From assembly GCA_016706845.1 (NCBI GenBank), contig JADJIV010000011.1, forward strand, positions 60,775-124,774: DNA of 64,000 nucleotides. The letters are read 5' to 3'. The notes beneath the pieces are model-generated. The model saw only the letters and a list, made by a program, of their open reading frames with translations. It searched no databases and was not told the origin of the DNA. Shown piece after piece: positions 1 to 8,437 of this stretch (position 1 is the first letter of the stretch; the number at the start of each line of letters is the position of its first letter). Source of the stretch: PNOJ01 sp016706845. Its GTDB lineage: Bacteria > Krumholzibacteriota > Krumholzibacteriia > LZORAL124-64-63. A program made the translations under genes and the position numbers.

Positions 1-2062
1 TCGAGCCCAGCAGCACGGCGTGGTAGTGGCCCAGCCAGACGGCGCAGTCGGGGAACACGTCGTGGAAGGTGGCGATCAGCCCCATCAGCTCCTCGGAGCG
101 CAGCTTGTGCAGCGGCAGGTACTGCGACACCAGGCCGCCGGGGTTCAGGCGCGACCGGCACAGCTCGAAGTACTCGCGTGTGTACAGGTTGCCCGAGCCG
201 AGCACCGGGTGCGTCGGGTCGCAGGAGATCAGGTCGTACTTCTGCGCTGACGCCTGCAGGCGCCGCCGCCCGTCGCCCTGCACGATCGTCAGGCGCGGGT
301 CGGCGACCACGTCGCGGTTCAGCTCGCGGTAGTAGGACGCGGCCTCCTTCAGCCCCGGCACCAGCTCGACGCAGGTGATCGACCGCACCTCCGGATGCGC
401 GGCGATGGCCGAGGTCGTCACGCCGATGCCGAAGCCGATCACCAGCACGTCGCGCAGTTCGGGCCGCACCAGGAACGGGAAGTGCCCGACCATCTTGACG
501 ACCTTGACCGCGTCGTAGGACGAGCCGATCACCGCGCTGTTGTTGACGTAGGTGTAGAGGGCCTGCGAGCGGGTGTCGCGGTCCCGCCCCACCGTGACGG
601 TCCCCTCGACGGTCTCGTCGTAGAACAGCACCTCGCGGTCGAAGCGGCCGAACGAGGGCGGCAGGATGCGGACCTGCGGCCGCCAGGCCGCGACCGCCAG
701 CAGCAGCGCGAGCGCCGCGAGCAGGATGCGCCCGGTGCGCGCCGGCGCGCCGCCGCGGCGCGCGACGAACCAGGCCGCGGCGACCGGCGCCGCGGCCACG
801 GCCACGATCGCGACGGCCGCGCCCAGCGCCGGGATCAGCACGAACGCCGCCGCGAGCGGCCCGAGCACGCAGCCGGCGGTGTTGATCGCCAGCACCGTGC
901 CGATGTCCCGCCCCACGCCGCCGCGGCCGGTTCCCCGGTTGCCGGAGGCCGCCAGGCTGCAGGCCAGCGGGAAGGCGTAGCCGGAGCACGCCGCGGGCGG
1001 CACCACGATCAGCAGGGACGCCACCAGCGGCAGCAGCAGGATGCGCACCAGGGCGTTCCCGGACGCCTCCTGGAAGGGGAACATCAGCAGCTCGGGCAGG
1101 CGCGCCAGCAGCAGCAACCCCAGCAGCGCGGTCGCCGCCAGCAGCAGCAGGGCGCGCAGCAGGGACCGCCCCGGGTCGGCCAGGCGGTCGGCGCGCCGGT
1201 GGAACAGCGCGCTGCCCAGGTACAGGCCCAGGATCGCCATCGAGGCGATCAGCGCGAAGGTGTAGCTGGTGTTCGTCAGGTAGATGCGGAACATCCGCAT
1301 CCAGACGACCTGCAGGGCGAGGATGGCGAAGCCGCAGGCGAAAGCGGCGACCGAAATGTACGAGAGGGCGACGGCGCGGGCGGTGTCCGAAGACGCGAAG
1401 GACGCAAGCGCGGACGAGGGCGCAGTAGCAACGGCGACCACGGGCGATTCCACCGACCTGCGGGTCACGAGCAGCCAGGCGCCGAGCCCCAGATCGACGG
1501 CCACGGCCAGGGCGAGGGTCAGGTCCTGCCCCAGAGCCCCCAGCAGAACGAACCCGGCCGCGAGCCCGCCCAGGGCGCTGCCCAGCGTCTCCAGCGCGTA
1601 CAGCCGGCCCAGAGCCGGCGCCAAAGGCCCGCGTCCGGCGGCGGCGAGCCGCCCGGCGAGCGGGAACAGGCCGCCCATCAGGAACGAGGGCACGCCCAGC
1701 AGCAGCGCGGCGCCCGCGTGCGCGGCCGCCGGACCCAGCCGCGGCAGCAGCGCGCCCGCCAGGACGTAGGCGAAGGCGCCCAGAACACCAAGTCCCAAAA
1801 GCAGATACGACAACAGCGCCCAGGGCCGGCGCGTGCGGTCGGCGGCGCGGCCCCAGACGGCCGCCCCGGCCCCGAAACCGGCCATGAAGACCGCCAGCAC
1901 CAGCGTGGCCGCGGTGACCGTGGCGCCCAGGACCAGGGATAGCAGGCGGTTCCAGACGACTTCGTGGATCAGGAAGGAGAAGCCGGCCAGAAACACGACC
2001 AGGTCGAGGACGGCCTGGCCGGGGGCGGCGGTGCTGGAGTCGCGGCGCGGGGTCCGGGTCAT
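1..2062 (-). CDS. Fused membrane (MFS-like) / spermidine synthase-like protein, C-terminus cut by window edge
   Basis: Reading the minus strand from the ATG at 2062 gives an open frame to the window edge (about 687 codons seen, no stop). The N-terminal ~450 residues are a series of hydrophobic segments typical of the membrane part of fused MFS/spermidine synthase proteins. The C-terminal part is a Rossmann-type aminopropyltransferase-like domain, with the SAM-site glycine motif VIGFGIGVT and the family-typical DLISCDPTHPVLGSGNLYT stretch followed by YF. Family members are integral membrane proteins of uncertain substrate; true spermidine synthesis has not been shown for most. The frames open on the plus strand here are high-GC shadows. 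The gene stands alone, divergent from the peptidase at 2269. Only the last part of the synthase domain is missing. Confidence 0.85.
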   Translation of the reverse strand, partial: MTRTPRRDSSTAAPGQAVLDLVVFLAGFSFLIHEVVWNRLLSLVLGATVTAATLVLAVFMAGFGAGAAVWGRAADRTRRPWALLSYLLLGLGVLGAFAYVLAGALLPRLGPAAAHAGAALLLGVPSFLMGGLFPLAGRLAAAGRGPLAPALGRLYALETLGSALGGLAAGFVLLGALGQDLTLALAVAVDLGLGAWLLVTRRSVESPVVAVATAPSSALASFASSDTARAVALSYISVAAFACGFAILALQVVWMRMFRIYLTNTSYTFALIASMAILGLYLGSALFHRRADRLADPGRSLLRALLLLAATALLGLLLLARLPELLMFPFQEASGNALVRILLLPLVASLLIVVPPAACSGYAFPLACSLAASGNRGTGRGGVGRDIGTVLAINTAGCVLGPLAAAFVLIPALGAAVAIVAVAAAPVAAAWFVARRGGAPARTGRILLAALALLLAVAAWRPQVRILPPSFGRFDREVLFYDETVEGTVTVGRDRDTRSQALYTYVNNSAVIGSSYDAVKVVKMVGHFPFLVRPELRDVLVIGFGIGVTTSAIAAHPEVRSITCVELVPGLKEAASYYRELNRDVVADPRLTIVQGDGRRRLQASAQKYDLISCDPTHPVLGSGNLYTREYFELCRSRLNPGGLVSQYLPLHKLRSEELMGLIATFHDVFPDCAVWLGHYHAVLLGS

Positions 2063-2268
2063 CGGCGCTCCGGAGGCTGATCGGGATTCGGTCGACGCCG
2101 CGCCAATCTAACACGCGGGCGGGGGCCGGTCAGGAGAATACGCCCCACGCCCGCACCGCGCCGCCGGTTCTTGCCCCGCGGTCCGGAACGGGGCTTACTG
2201 GCCGGGATACGCCCGTCACCGACCGATCCTCACAGGGGGCCACTCCATGATCAGGCGTCTGCCGCTCC

Positions 2269-5055
2269 GTGCTCGTCCTGCTGGCCGCCCTGTCCGCCGC
2301 CGCGTGCGCCGCCGCCGCGGACCCCGCGTCGCCGGTCCCGCTCGACCCGGCGGTGATCACCGGCGAGCTGCCCAACGGCCTGCACTACTACGTGCGCGAG
2401 AACGCCAAGCCCGAGCAGCGCGCCGCGCTGTGGCTGGTGGTCGGCGCCGGCAGCGTGGACGAGGACGACGACCAGCTCGGCCTCGCGCACCTGGTCGAGC
2501 ACATGGCCTTCAACGGCACGGAGAACTTTCCGCGCCAGGCCCTCATCGATTACCTCGAATCGGTCGGCATGCAGTTCGGGCCCGAGGTCAACGCCTACAC
2601 GAACCAGAACGAGACGGTCTACATGCTGCAGGTGCCCACCGACCGGCCGGAGCTGCTGGCCACGGGGCTGCAGGTCCTGGAGGAGTGGGCGCACCTGGTG
2701 AGCTTCGACGACGAGGAGATCGACAAGGAGCGCGGCGTCGTCATCGAGGAGTGGCGCAGCGGCCGCGGCGCCGACGAGCGCATGTACGACGAGCTGCTGC
2801 CCATCGTCTTTTTCGGTTCGCGCTACGCCGAGCGCAACACGATCGGCGACCCGGAGATCATCCGCAACACACCCCACGACACCCTGCGCCGCTTCTACCG
2901 CGACTGGTACCGGCCCGACCTGATGGCCGTCGTGGCCGTCGGCGACTTCGACGGGGCCGCGATGGAAGCCTCGATCCGCGAGCGCTTCGCGGCCATCCCG
3001 CGTCCGGCCGCGCCGCGGCCGCTGCTGCAACCGGAGGTGCCCGACCACGACCGAGTCCTGTACGGCGTGGCGACCGATCCCGAGGCGTCGAACACCACGG
3101 TCTCGCTGCTGTTCAAGCATGCGCCCGACTCGGAGACGACGATCGCCGATTTCCGTCGTGGCGTGCTCGGCCAAATCGCCGTCGCGATGCTGCGCAGCCG
3201 TCTGGCGGAGCTGTCGCGCCTGGCCGATCCCCCCTTCGCCAACGCCTTCGCCATGGACCGGCGCCAGGGGCGGACCAAGGGCTTCTTCACCCTGGCGGCC
3301 TACGTGAAGGAGGACGGTGTCGCCCGCGGCCTCGAGGCCCTGACGACCGAGCTCGAGCGCGTCCACCGCCACGGCTTCACGCCCGGCGAGCTGGAGCGGA
3401 CCAAGGTCGAACTGCTGCGCCAGACCGAGCGGGCGGCCGCCGAGGCGGACAAGACCGAGTCCCAGCGCTTCGCGCGCAACCTGATGACGCACTTCCTGCG
3501 CGGCTCGCCCTACCCCGACGCCGCGCAGCGGCTCGGACTGGCCAGGGACCTGCTCCCGGGGATCACGCTGGCCGAGGTGGACGCACGGCTGCGCGAGCTG
3601 GTCGCCCCGACCGGCCGGGTCGTGACGATCGAGGCGCCGCAGCGCGACGGCCTCGCGGTGCCGGACGAGGCCGAGTTGGCGGCGATCATCGACGGCGCGG
3701 CCGGCCAGGATGTGCCGGCCTACGTCGACGTGACGGTCGACGCCCCGCTGGTGCCCACGCCGCCGCTCCCGGCGCGGATCGTCGCGCGGACAGAAGACAC
3801 GGCCCTCGGCACCACGACCTGGACCCTGTCCAATGGCGTGCGCGTGGTGTTCAAGCCGACGGACTTCAAGAACGACGAGATCCTGCTGCGGGCCACGAGC
3901 CCCGGCGGCACGTCGCTCATCGCCGACGACGACGCCTACGCCCGCCTGAACTACGCGGCGGGCATCGCGACCGTCAGCGGCGCCGGCGCCTTCGACCAGA
4001 CGGCGCTGCAGAAGAAGCTGGCCGGCCGGCTGGTCCGGCTGCAGCCGCAGATCTCGTTCCTCGACGAGGGCTTCCGCGGCAGCGCCTCCCCGCAGGACCT
4101 CGAGACCCTGCTGCAGCTCGTCTACCTGTACGCGACGGCGCCCCGCGAGGACCCCGTCGCCTTCGCCGCGCTGGTCGAGCAGCAGCGCTCGCAGCTGCAG
4201 AACCGCAGCGCCGAGCCCGTCACGGCCTTCCGCGACACCATCTCCGCGCTGACCTACGGCCACCACCCGCGCTGGCGTCCGATCACGGTCGAGCAGCTCG
4301 ACGCCCTGGACCACGCCGGCTCGCTGGCCTTCTACCGCGATCGCTTCGGCGACTGCGGCGACTTCACGTTCACGCTGGTGGGCGCGATCGATCCGGCCGC
4401 GGCCGAACCGCTGGTGCTGACCTACCTGGGCGGCCTGCCCGCGGGCGGCAGGACGGAATCGTGGGGCCGCCTCTCGCCGCCGCTGCCGCGCGGCGTCCAG
4501 GAGCGCACGCTGCACCGCGGCGCCGAGCCGAAGGGCCTGGTCGAGCTGGCCTTCAACGGCGAGCAGCCGTGGAGCTGGCAGGCGCGCTACGAGATGGAAG
4601 CGCTGTGCGACGTGCTGCGCATCCGTCTGCGCGAGACGATCCGCGAAGACATGAGCGGCACCTACGGCGTGCGGGTCAACGGGGGCATCTCCAAGATGCC
4701 CGCGGAACGGTACAACCTCGCGGTGGGCTGGGGCTGCGATCCCGACCGCGTGCAGGAGCTGACCGACGCGGTCTGGGCGCAGCTGCGCGACATCGCCGAG
4801 AACGGACCCGACGAGGAGACGCTGACGAAGGTCCGGGCGACGCAGCTGCGCGAGGACGAGACGAACCTGCGGACGAACGACTACTGGGTGGACCAGCTCG
4901 TGCGCCACCAGAACCTGGAGACCGACCCGCGCCTGATCCTGGAGCGGCCCGCGCAGGTCAACGCCCTGACGGCGCAGATGGTGCGCGACGCGGCGCGGCG
5001 GGTCGTCGATCCGGCGAACGTGATCAAGGTGGTGTTGCTGCCGCAGGAGCAGTGA
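2269..5055 (+). CDS. M16 family zinc metallopeptidase (PqqL/insulinase-like), probable lipoprotein
   Basis: A 928-residue M16 protein. The inverse zinc motif HLVEH is at residues 74-78 and the third ligand Glu is at 154, exactly the HxxEH-x75-E spacing of the family. It has two halves, each with M16 N- and C-type domains, like E. coli PqqL in length. It probably degrades peptides in the periplasm. The frame as sequenced starts at a GTG, giving a signal with a lipobox-like LSAAAC but no charged n-region. An ATG at 2247, behind a purine-rich stretch, encodes MIRRLPLR in another frame. Joining the two by removing one base near 2255-2268 would give a normal lipoprotein signal peptide, so the true start is probably 2247 with a one-base indel. 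Confidence 0.9.
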   Translation: MLVLLAALSAAACAAAADPASPVPLDPAVITGELPNGLHYYVRENAKPEQRAALWLVVGAGSVDEDDDQLGLAHLVEHMAFNGTENFPRQALIDYLESVGMQFGPEVNAYTNQNETVYMLQVPTDRPELLATGLQVLEEWAHLVSFDDEEIDKERGVVIEEWRSGRGADERMYDELLPIVFFGSRYAERNTIGDPEIIRNTPHDTLRRFYRDWYRPDLMAVVAVGDFDGAAMEASIRERFAAIPRPAAPRPLLQPEVPDHDRVLYGVATDPEASNTTVSLLFKHAPDSETTIADFRRGVLGQIAVAMLRSRLAELSRLADPPFANAFAMDRRQGRTKGFFTLAAYVKEDGVARGLEALTTELERVHRHGFTPGELERTKVELLRQTERAAAEADKTESQRFARNLMTHFLRGSPYPDAAQRLGLARDLLPGITLAEVDARLRELVAPTGRVVTIEAPQRDGLAVPDEAELAAIIDGAAGQDVPAYVDVTVDAPLVPTPPLPARIVARTEDTALGTTTWTLSNGVRVVFKPTDFKNDEILLRATSPGGTSLIADDDAYARLNYAAGIATVSGAGAFDQTALQKKLAGRLVRLQPQISFLDEGFRGSASPQDLETLLQLVYLYATAPREDPVAFAALVEQQRSQLQNRSAEPVTAFRDTISALTYGHHPRWRPITVEQLDALDHAGSLAFYRDRFGDCGDFTFTLVGAIDPAAAEPLVLTYLGGLPAGGRTESWGRLSPPLPRGVQERTLHRGAEPKGLVELAFNGEQPWSWQARYEMEALCDVLRIRLRETIREDMSGTYGVRVNGGISKMPAERYNLAVGWGCDPDRVQELTDAVWAQLRDIAENGPDEETLTKVRATQLREDETNLRTNDYWVDQLVRHQNLETDPRLILERPAQVNALTAQMVRDAARRVVDPANVIKVVLLPQEQ

Positions 5056-5167
5056 CGCGACGGGACGACGATCCGACACGATCCCGCCCGATCGCGACGA
5101 CCGTCAACACCGCCGTCCGCGGGCACGAACACCCAGCGCGCCGGCAGGTGTTCCGCAGCAAATTCAC

Positions 5168-5198
5168 GAGCGCGCCCGATGGCGCCGGGCGCGCTCGC
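5168..5198. terminator. GC-rich stem-loop after the M16 peptidase
   Basis: A perfect 12-bp inverted repeat (CGAGCGCGCCCG and its complement) with a 7-nt loop lies between the M16 peptidase stop and the TonB receptor start. No T-run follows on either strand, so it may be a transcript-stabilising hairpin or a factor-assisted terminator. Confidence 0.5.
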
Positions 5199-5277
5199 CT
5201 GCTAGAATCTCGCGCCAGCGCTCCCGGCCGGCATCGCGGGGTCCCGTCTGATATCCACGACCCATAGGGAGATCACC

Positions 5278-7197
5278 ATGATGATCGACCAACGCCGCGG
5301 CACGCGCCGCCGGCACATCCTGCTGCTGTTCGTGATCCTGCTGCCGATGATGACGCCGTCCCGCCCGCCCCTCGCCGCCGCGGTGGACACAGCTGACGAC
5401 ATCCGGCACGCCCTGACCGACACGGTGTTCGTCGTCGTCAACCGCGTGCGCGCCGGCGAGGCGGTGCTGCCCGTCGCCGACGGCGACCGCCTCGAACGAC
5501 TGCTGCAGGGCACGCCGTTCACGACAATCCGCCGCGGCGCGGCCGGCGTCGCCGATCTCTACGCCGACGGTTTCAAACGCCAGGACATCACCGTGACCGT
5601 CGACGGCGAGCGCTTCGTCCCCGCCTGCCCCAACCGCATGGACACACGCGCGGGCCAGGTCGACCTGCTGGACATCGAGACGGCGGCGCTGTCGCGCAAC
5701 GGGGCGGGCCTGCAGTCCGGTCTGGGCGGCCAGGTCGACCTGCGCCGGCGGCGCCCAAGCCGCGACACCCTGGTCTACGGCCACCTCGGCGGCGCCGTGG
5801 ACCACGCCGGCGAACTCGACGCCGGCCTGGCCGCGGAGAGCCGCCGCACGCGCCTGGCGGGCCGCCTGCGCCGCAGCGACCCGTACACCGACGCCGACGG
5901 CCGCACCTACGCCCAACTCTACGGCTACGCCGACGCGCCGACCGCGACGGTCTGGGAGCTGCGCGCCCACCGCGCGTTCGACGGCGGGGACGCGCAGGCC
6001 GCCTGGGAGTCCGCCGACGACGTGCTGTTCCCCTACCTGCAGATGGACGAGCGCCGCAACGACCACTACCAGCTGTCGGGCTCCTACCGCGGCCACCGCG
6101 CCTACTTCAACCGCACCGACCACCTGATGGACAACGCCCTGCGCACGAGCTGGGCCGCGACCCGCATGGTCACCGACGCCGCCACGACGATGCTCGGCGC
6201 GGTGGGCGACGGCTACGAGGTCTACGCCCACCACTGGACCGCCGACAACCGCATCACCCCGGCGGCCAACCCCGCCGCGGGCACGACCAGCCGTATGCTG
6301 CCCGACGTCTGGCGCCTCGGCGCCACGGCGATTCGTGCGATCGGCGATCCGCGGCAGCCCTGGCTGCGCCTGCGGGCCGGCCTGATCCGCACCGGCATCG
6401 ACGGGGCGACCGCGATGGACCCGTACCGCCGGCTGCAGGCGGACGCCGCCGCGAGCCGCTGGTCGTTCCCCTTCGGCGCCGCCGTCACCGGCGCGCGCGA
6501 CCTGGCCGGTCATGCGCAGCTCACCCTGTCGGGCGAGGTCGCCGCCGACGCGCCCGGCGTCGAGCAGCAGTACATCGCCGTCGACAAGCCGGGCGCCACC
6601 CCCGACTGGGTGGGCAACCCGCGGCTCGCCGACCCCTTGCGCGCCACCGCTCGCATCTCGGCCGCGGCCCGCCGGCTGAAGGCCGAGGTCTTCGGGACGC
6701 GCGTCTGGAACTACCCGACCCTGGTGCGGCGCACCGCCGGCAGCGCCGTCCTGCAGACCTACGACGGCGTGGACGCCCTGCTGGCCGGCGCGTACCTGTC
6801 CGCCGCCTGGGACTTCGTCGACGCCGGTCTCGCCTGGAACTGGGGCGAGAAGACGTCCGACAGCAGCCCGCTGGCCGAGATCCCGCCGCTGTCGGTCGAG
6901 CTGACGGTGCGCTCGCCGAGGATCGGACGTTGCCAGGGGTGGGCCCACTACCGGCACGCCGCCGGCCAGGGCCGCGTCGACGCCTCCCAGAGCGAATGGA
7001 GCACCGGCGCCTGGAACCGGCTCGACCTGGGCGCGACCCTCGAGCATGAAGACTTCCGGCTGGCGCTCGACCTCGAAAACGCCACGAACGCGCTCTACGT
7101 CCAGCACCTGTCGTACCAGCGCAGTCCGTTCGCTGCGGGCGCGCGGGTCCAGGAGCCCGGCCGCACCCTGCGGGCTACGACAACATTCGCGTTCTGA
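5278..7197 (+). CDS. TonB-dependent outer-membrane receptor, OprC/NosA-like (putative copper receptor)
   Basis: A 639-residue protein with an N-terminal signal (charged start, hydrophobic ILLLFVILLP), a plug domain (residues ~40-155, with VDG and GLGGQVDLR near its end) and a beta-barrel ending in Phe (ATTTFAF), as expected for Bam-inserted barrels. The plug carries CPNRM at residues 117-121 (CxxxM) and the barrel carries HLM at 282-284 (HxM). In Pseudomonas OprC the CxxxM and HxM elements together form the copper site at a similar spacing, which makes copper the best substrate guess. This is inference from motifs. The gene is monocistronic as far as can be seen, and the neighbouring membrane protein is convergent. 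No Fur, CueR or cobalamin element was recognised upstream. Confidence 0.8.
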   Translation: MMIDQRRGTRRRHILLLFVILLPMMTPSRPPLAAAVDTADDIRHALTDTVFVVVNRVRAGEAVLPVADGDRLERLLQGTPFTTIRRGAAGVADLYADGFKRQDITVTVDGERFVPACPNRMDTRAGQVDLLDIETAALSRNGAGLQSGLGGQVDLRRRRPSRDTLVYGHLGGAVDHAGELDAGLAAESRRTRLAGRLRRSDPYTDADGRTYAQLYGYADAPTATVWELRAHRAFDGGDAQAAWESADDVLFPYLQMDERRNDHYQLSGSYRGHRAYFNRTDHLMDNALRTSWAATRMVTDAATTMLGAVGDGYEVYAHHWTADNRITPAANPAAGTTSRMLPDVWRLGATAIRAIGDPRQPWLRLRAGLIRTGIDGATAMDPYRRLQADAAASRWSFPFGAAVTGARDLAGHAQLTLSGEVAADAPGVEQQYIAVDKPGATPDWVGNPRLADPLRATARISAAARRLKAEVFGTRVWNYPTLVRRTAGSAVLQTYDGVDALLAGAYLSAAWDFVDAGLAWNWGEKTSDSSPLAEIPPLSVELTVRSPRIGRCQGWAHYRHAAGQGRVDASQSEWSTGAWNRLDLGATLEHEDFRLALDLENATNALYVQHLSYQRSPFAAGARVQEPGRTLRATTTFAF

Positions 7198-7212
7198 CGG
7201 AAGAGACGGCGG

Positions 7213-7728
7213 TCAGCGCAGCAGACCCTTGAAGAATTCCGTGCGGTCCACGTTGGCCACGTGGGTGAACCACTCGTCCTGGAACTTGTAGACCAGGATG
7301 CCCAGCCAGATCCAGACCAGCCGGGCGCGGTAGATCGCCTGGACGCGGTCCCAGCCGCGGAACCGCGCGATGGTGGCGTAGACCAGGAACAGGGGCTCCA
7401 GCAGGTTCGGGAAGCAGAAGAACATGAACTCGTCCTGCGTGACGAAGAACAGGGCCTGCCCGACGGTGCGCAGGGCGAAGGTGGCCGCGATCTCGCGCCG
7501 GATCGGCTGCCGCCAGCCCCAGATGAAGATGAACAGGTAGCCGACCCAGTCGGCGGACTTGTCGAGGTTCTGGTAGAGGACCTCGTCGAGACCGGCGGGG
7601 ATCAGCAGGTCGCCGTCGACCGAGTCCAGCAGCCAGTTGGCCCAGCCCGCCGCGAAGGGGAAGCGCAGGAACAGCACCGGCAGCAGGAACTTCAGGGCGA
7701 TGACGACGACGATCAGCAGCAGGTTCAA
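7213..7728 (-). CDS. Small membrane protein of unknown function
   Basis: A 171-residue protein with about four hydrophobic segments (residues 2-20, 60-75, 90-125, 145-160) and charged loops. It contains the Trp-rich stretch IFIWGWRQPIRRE. I do not recognise a family. It lies 10 bp downstream of kdpE on the same strand, so it could be the last gene of the kdp transcript, but nothing in its sequence links it to potassium. It ends convergently with the TonB receptor. Confidence 0.65.
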   Translation of the reverse strand: MNLLLIVVVIALKFLLPVLFLRFPFAAGWANWLLDSVDGDLLIPAGLDEVLYQNLDKSADWVGYLFIFIWGWRQPIRREIAATFALRTVGQALFFVTQDEFMFFCFPNLLEPLFLVYATIARFRGWDRVQAIYRARLVWIWLGILVYKFQDEWFTHVANVDRTEFFKGLLR

Positions 7729-7738
7729 GCGCGGCTCC

Positions 7739-8437
7739 CTAGAGGTCCTTCATCCGGTAGCCCACCCCCGGCTCGGTGACCAGCAGGCGCGGCCGGGCCG
7801 GGTCCGCCTCGATCTTGCGCCGCAGCTGCGCCATGAAGACCCGCAGGTAGTGGGTCTCGCCCATGTAGGGCGGCCCCCAGACGGACTTCAGGATCTGCCG
7901 GTGCGTGAGCACCTTGCCGGCGTTCACGGCCATCAGCACCAGCAGCCGGTACTCGGTGGGCGTCAGGCGGACCTCGCGCCCGCCGACCGCGACCTCGCGG
8001 CGCACCTGGTCGACGCGCAGCTCGCCCACCTCGATCACGGTCGACGAGGTGTCGGTCCCCGCCTGCGCCGCGTGGCGCAGGGCGACCCGCATGCGGGCCA
8101 GCAGCTCGTTCACGCTGAAGGGCTTCGTCAGGTAGTCGTCGGCGCCGGCGTCGAGCGCCGCGACCTTGTCGTCCTCGCGGCCGCGCGCCGAGATGACGAT
8201 GATCGGGACGCGCGTCCACTCGCGGAACCGGCGCGTGAGGTCGATGCCGTCCCCGTCGGGCAGGCCGAGGTCCAGCAGGATCAGCTCGGGGTTGTGGGTC
8301 GTCGCCTCGACGATCGACTCGGCCGCGGTCACGGCCTCCCGCACCTCGTAGCCCTGCGCCGCCAGCGCGGTCCTCAGGAACCGCAGCATCTGCTGCTCGT
8401 CCTCCACGACGAGCACGCGCGTGGCGAGTTCGCTCAT
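7739..8437 (-). CDS. kdpE: KdpE, OmpR-family response regulator
   Basis: A 232-residue receiver plus winged-helix regulator. The receiver has the acidic pair VVEDE, the phospho-acceptor Asp in LILLDLGLPDGDG, the conserved Thr/Ser in VIISAR and Lys in LTKPFS. The C-terminal DNA-binding domain shows LTPTEYRLLVLM and a recognition region ending GVGYRMKDL. The start ATG at 8437 overlaps the kdpD stop by 4 nt (ATGA), so the two are translationally coupled. The known role is activation of kdpFABC under low potassium or osmotic stress. The TGAC direct repeats upstream of the kdp operon and of the KimA-like gene are the obvious candidate targets. Confidence 0.93.
   Translation of the reverse strand: MSELATRVLVVEDEQQMLRFLRTALAAQGYEVREAVTAAESIVEATTHNPELILLDLGLPDGDGIDLTRRFREWTRVPIIVISARGREDDKVAALDAGADDYLTKPFSVNELLARMRVALRHAAQAGTDTSSTVIEVGELRVDQVRREVAVGGREVRLTPTEYRLLVLMAVNAGKVLTHRQILKSVWGPPYMGETHYLRVFMAQLRRKIEADPARPRLLVTEPGVGYRMKDL

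Noticed and set aside
395..1942. Long plus-strand open frame of 515 codons
   Set aside because: Arg/Gln/His-rich low-complexity translation; shadow of the minus-strand spermidine synthase-like gene in high-GC DNA.
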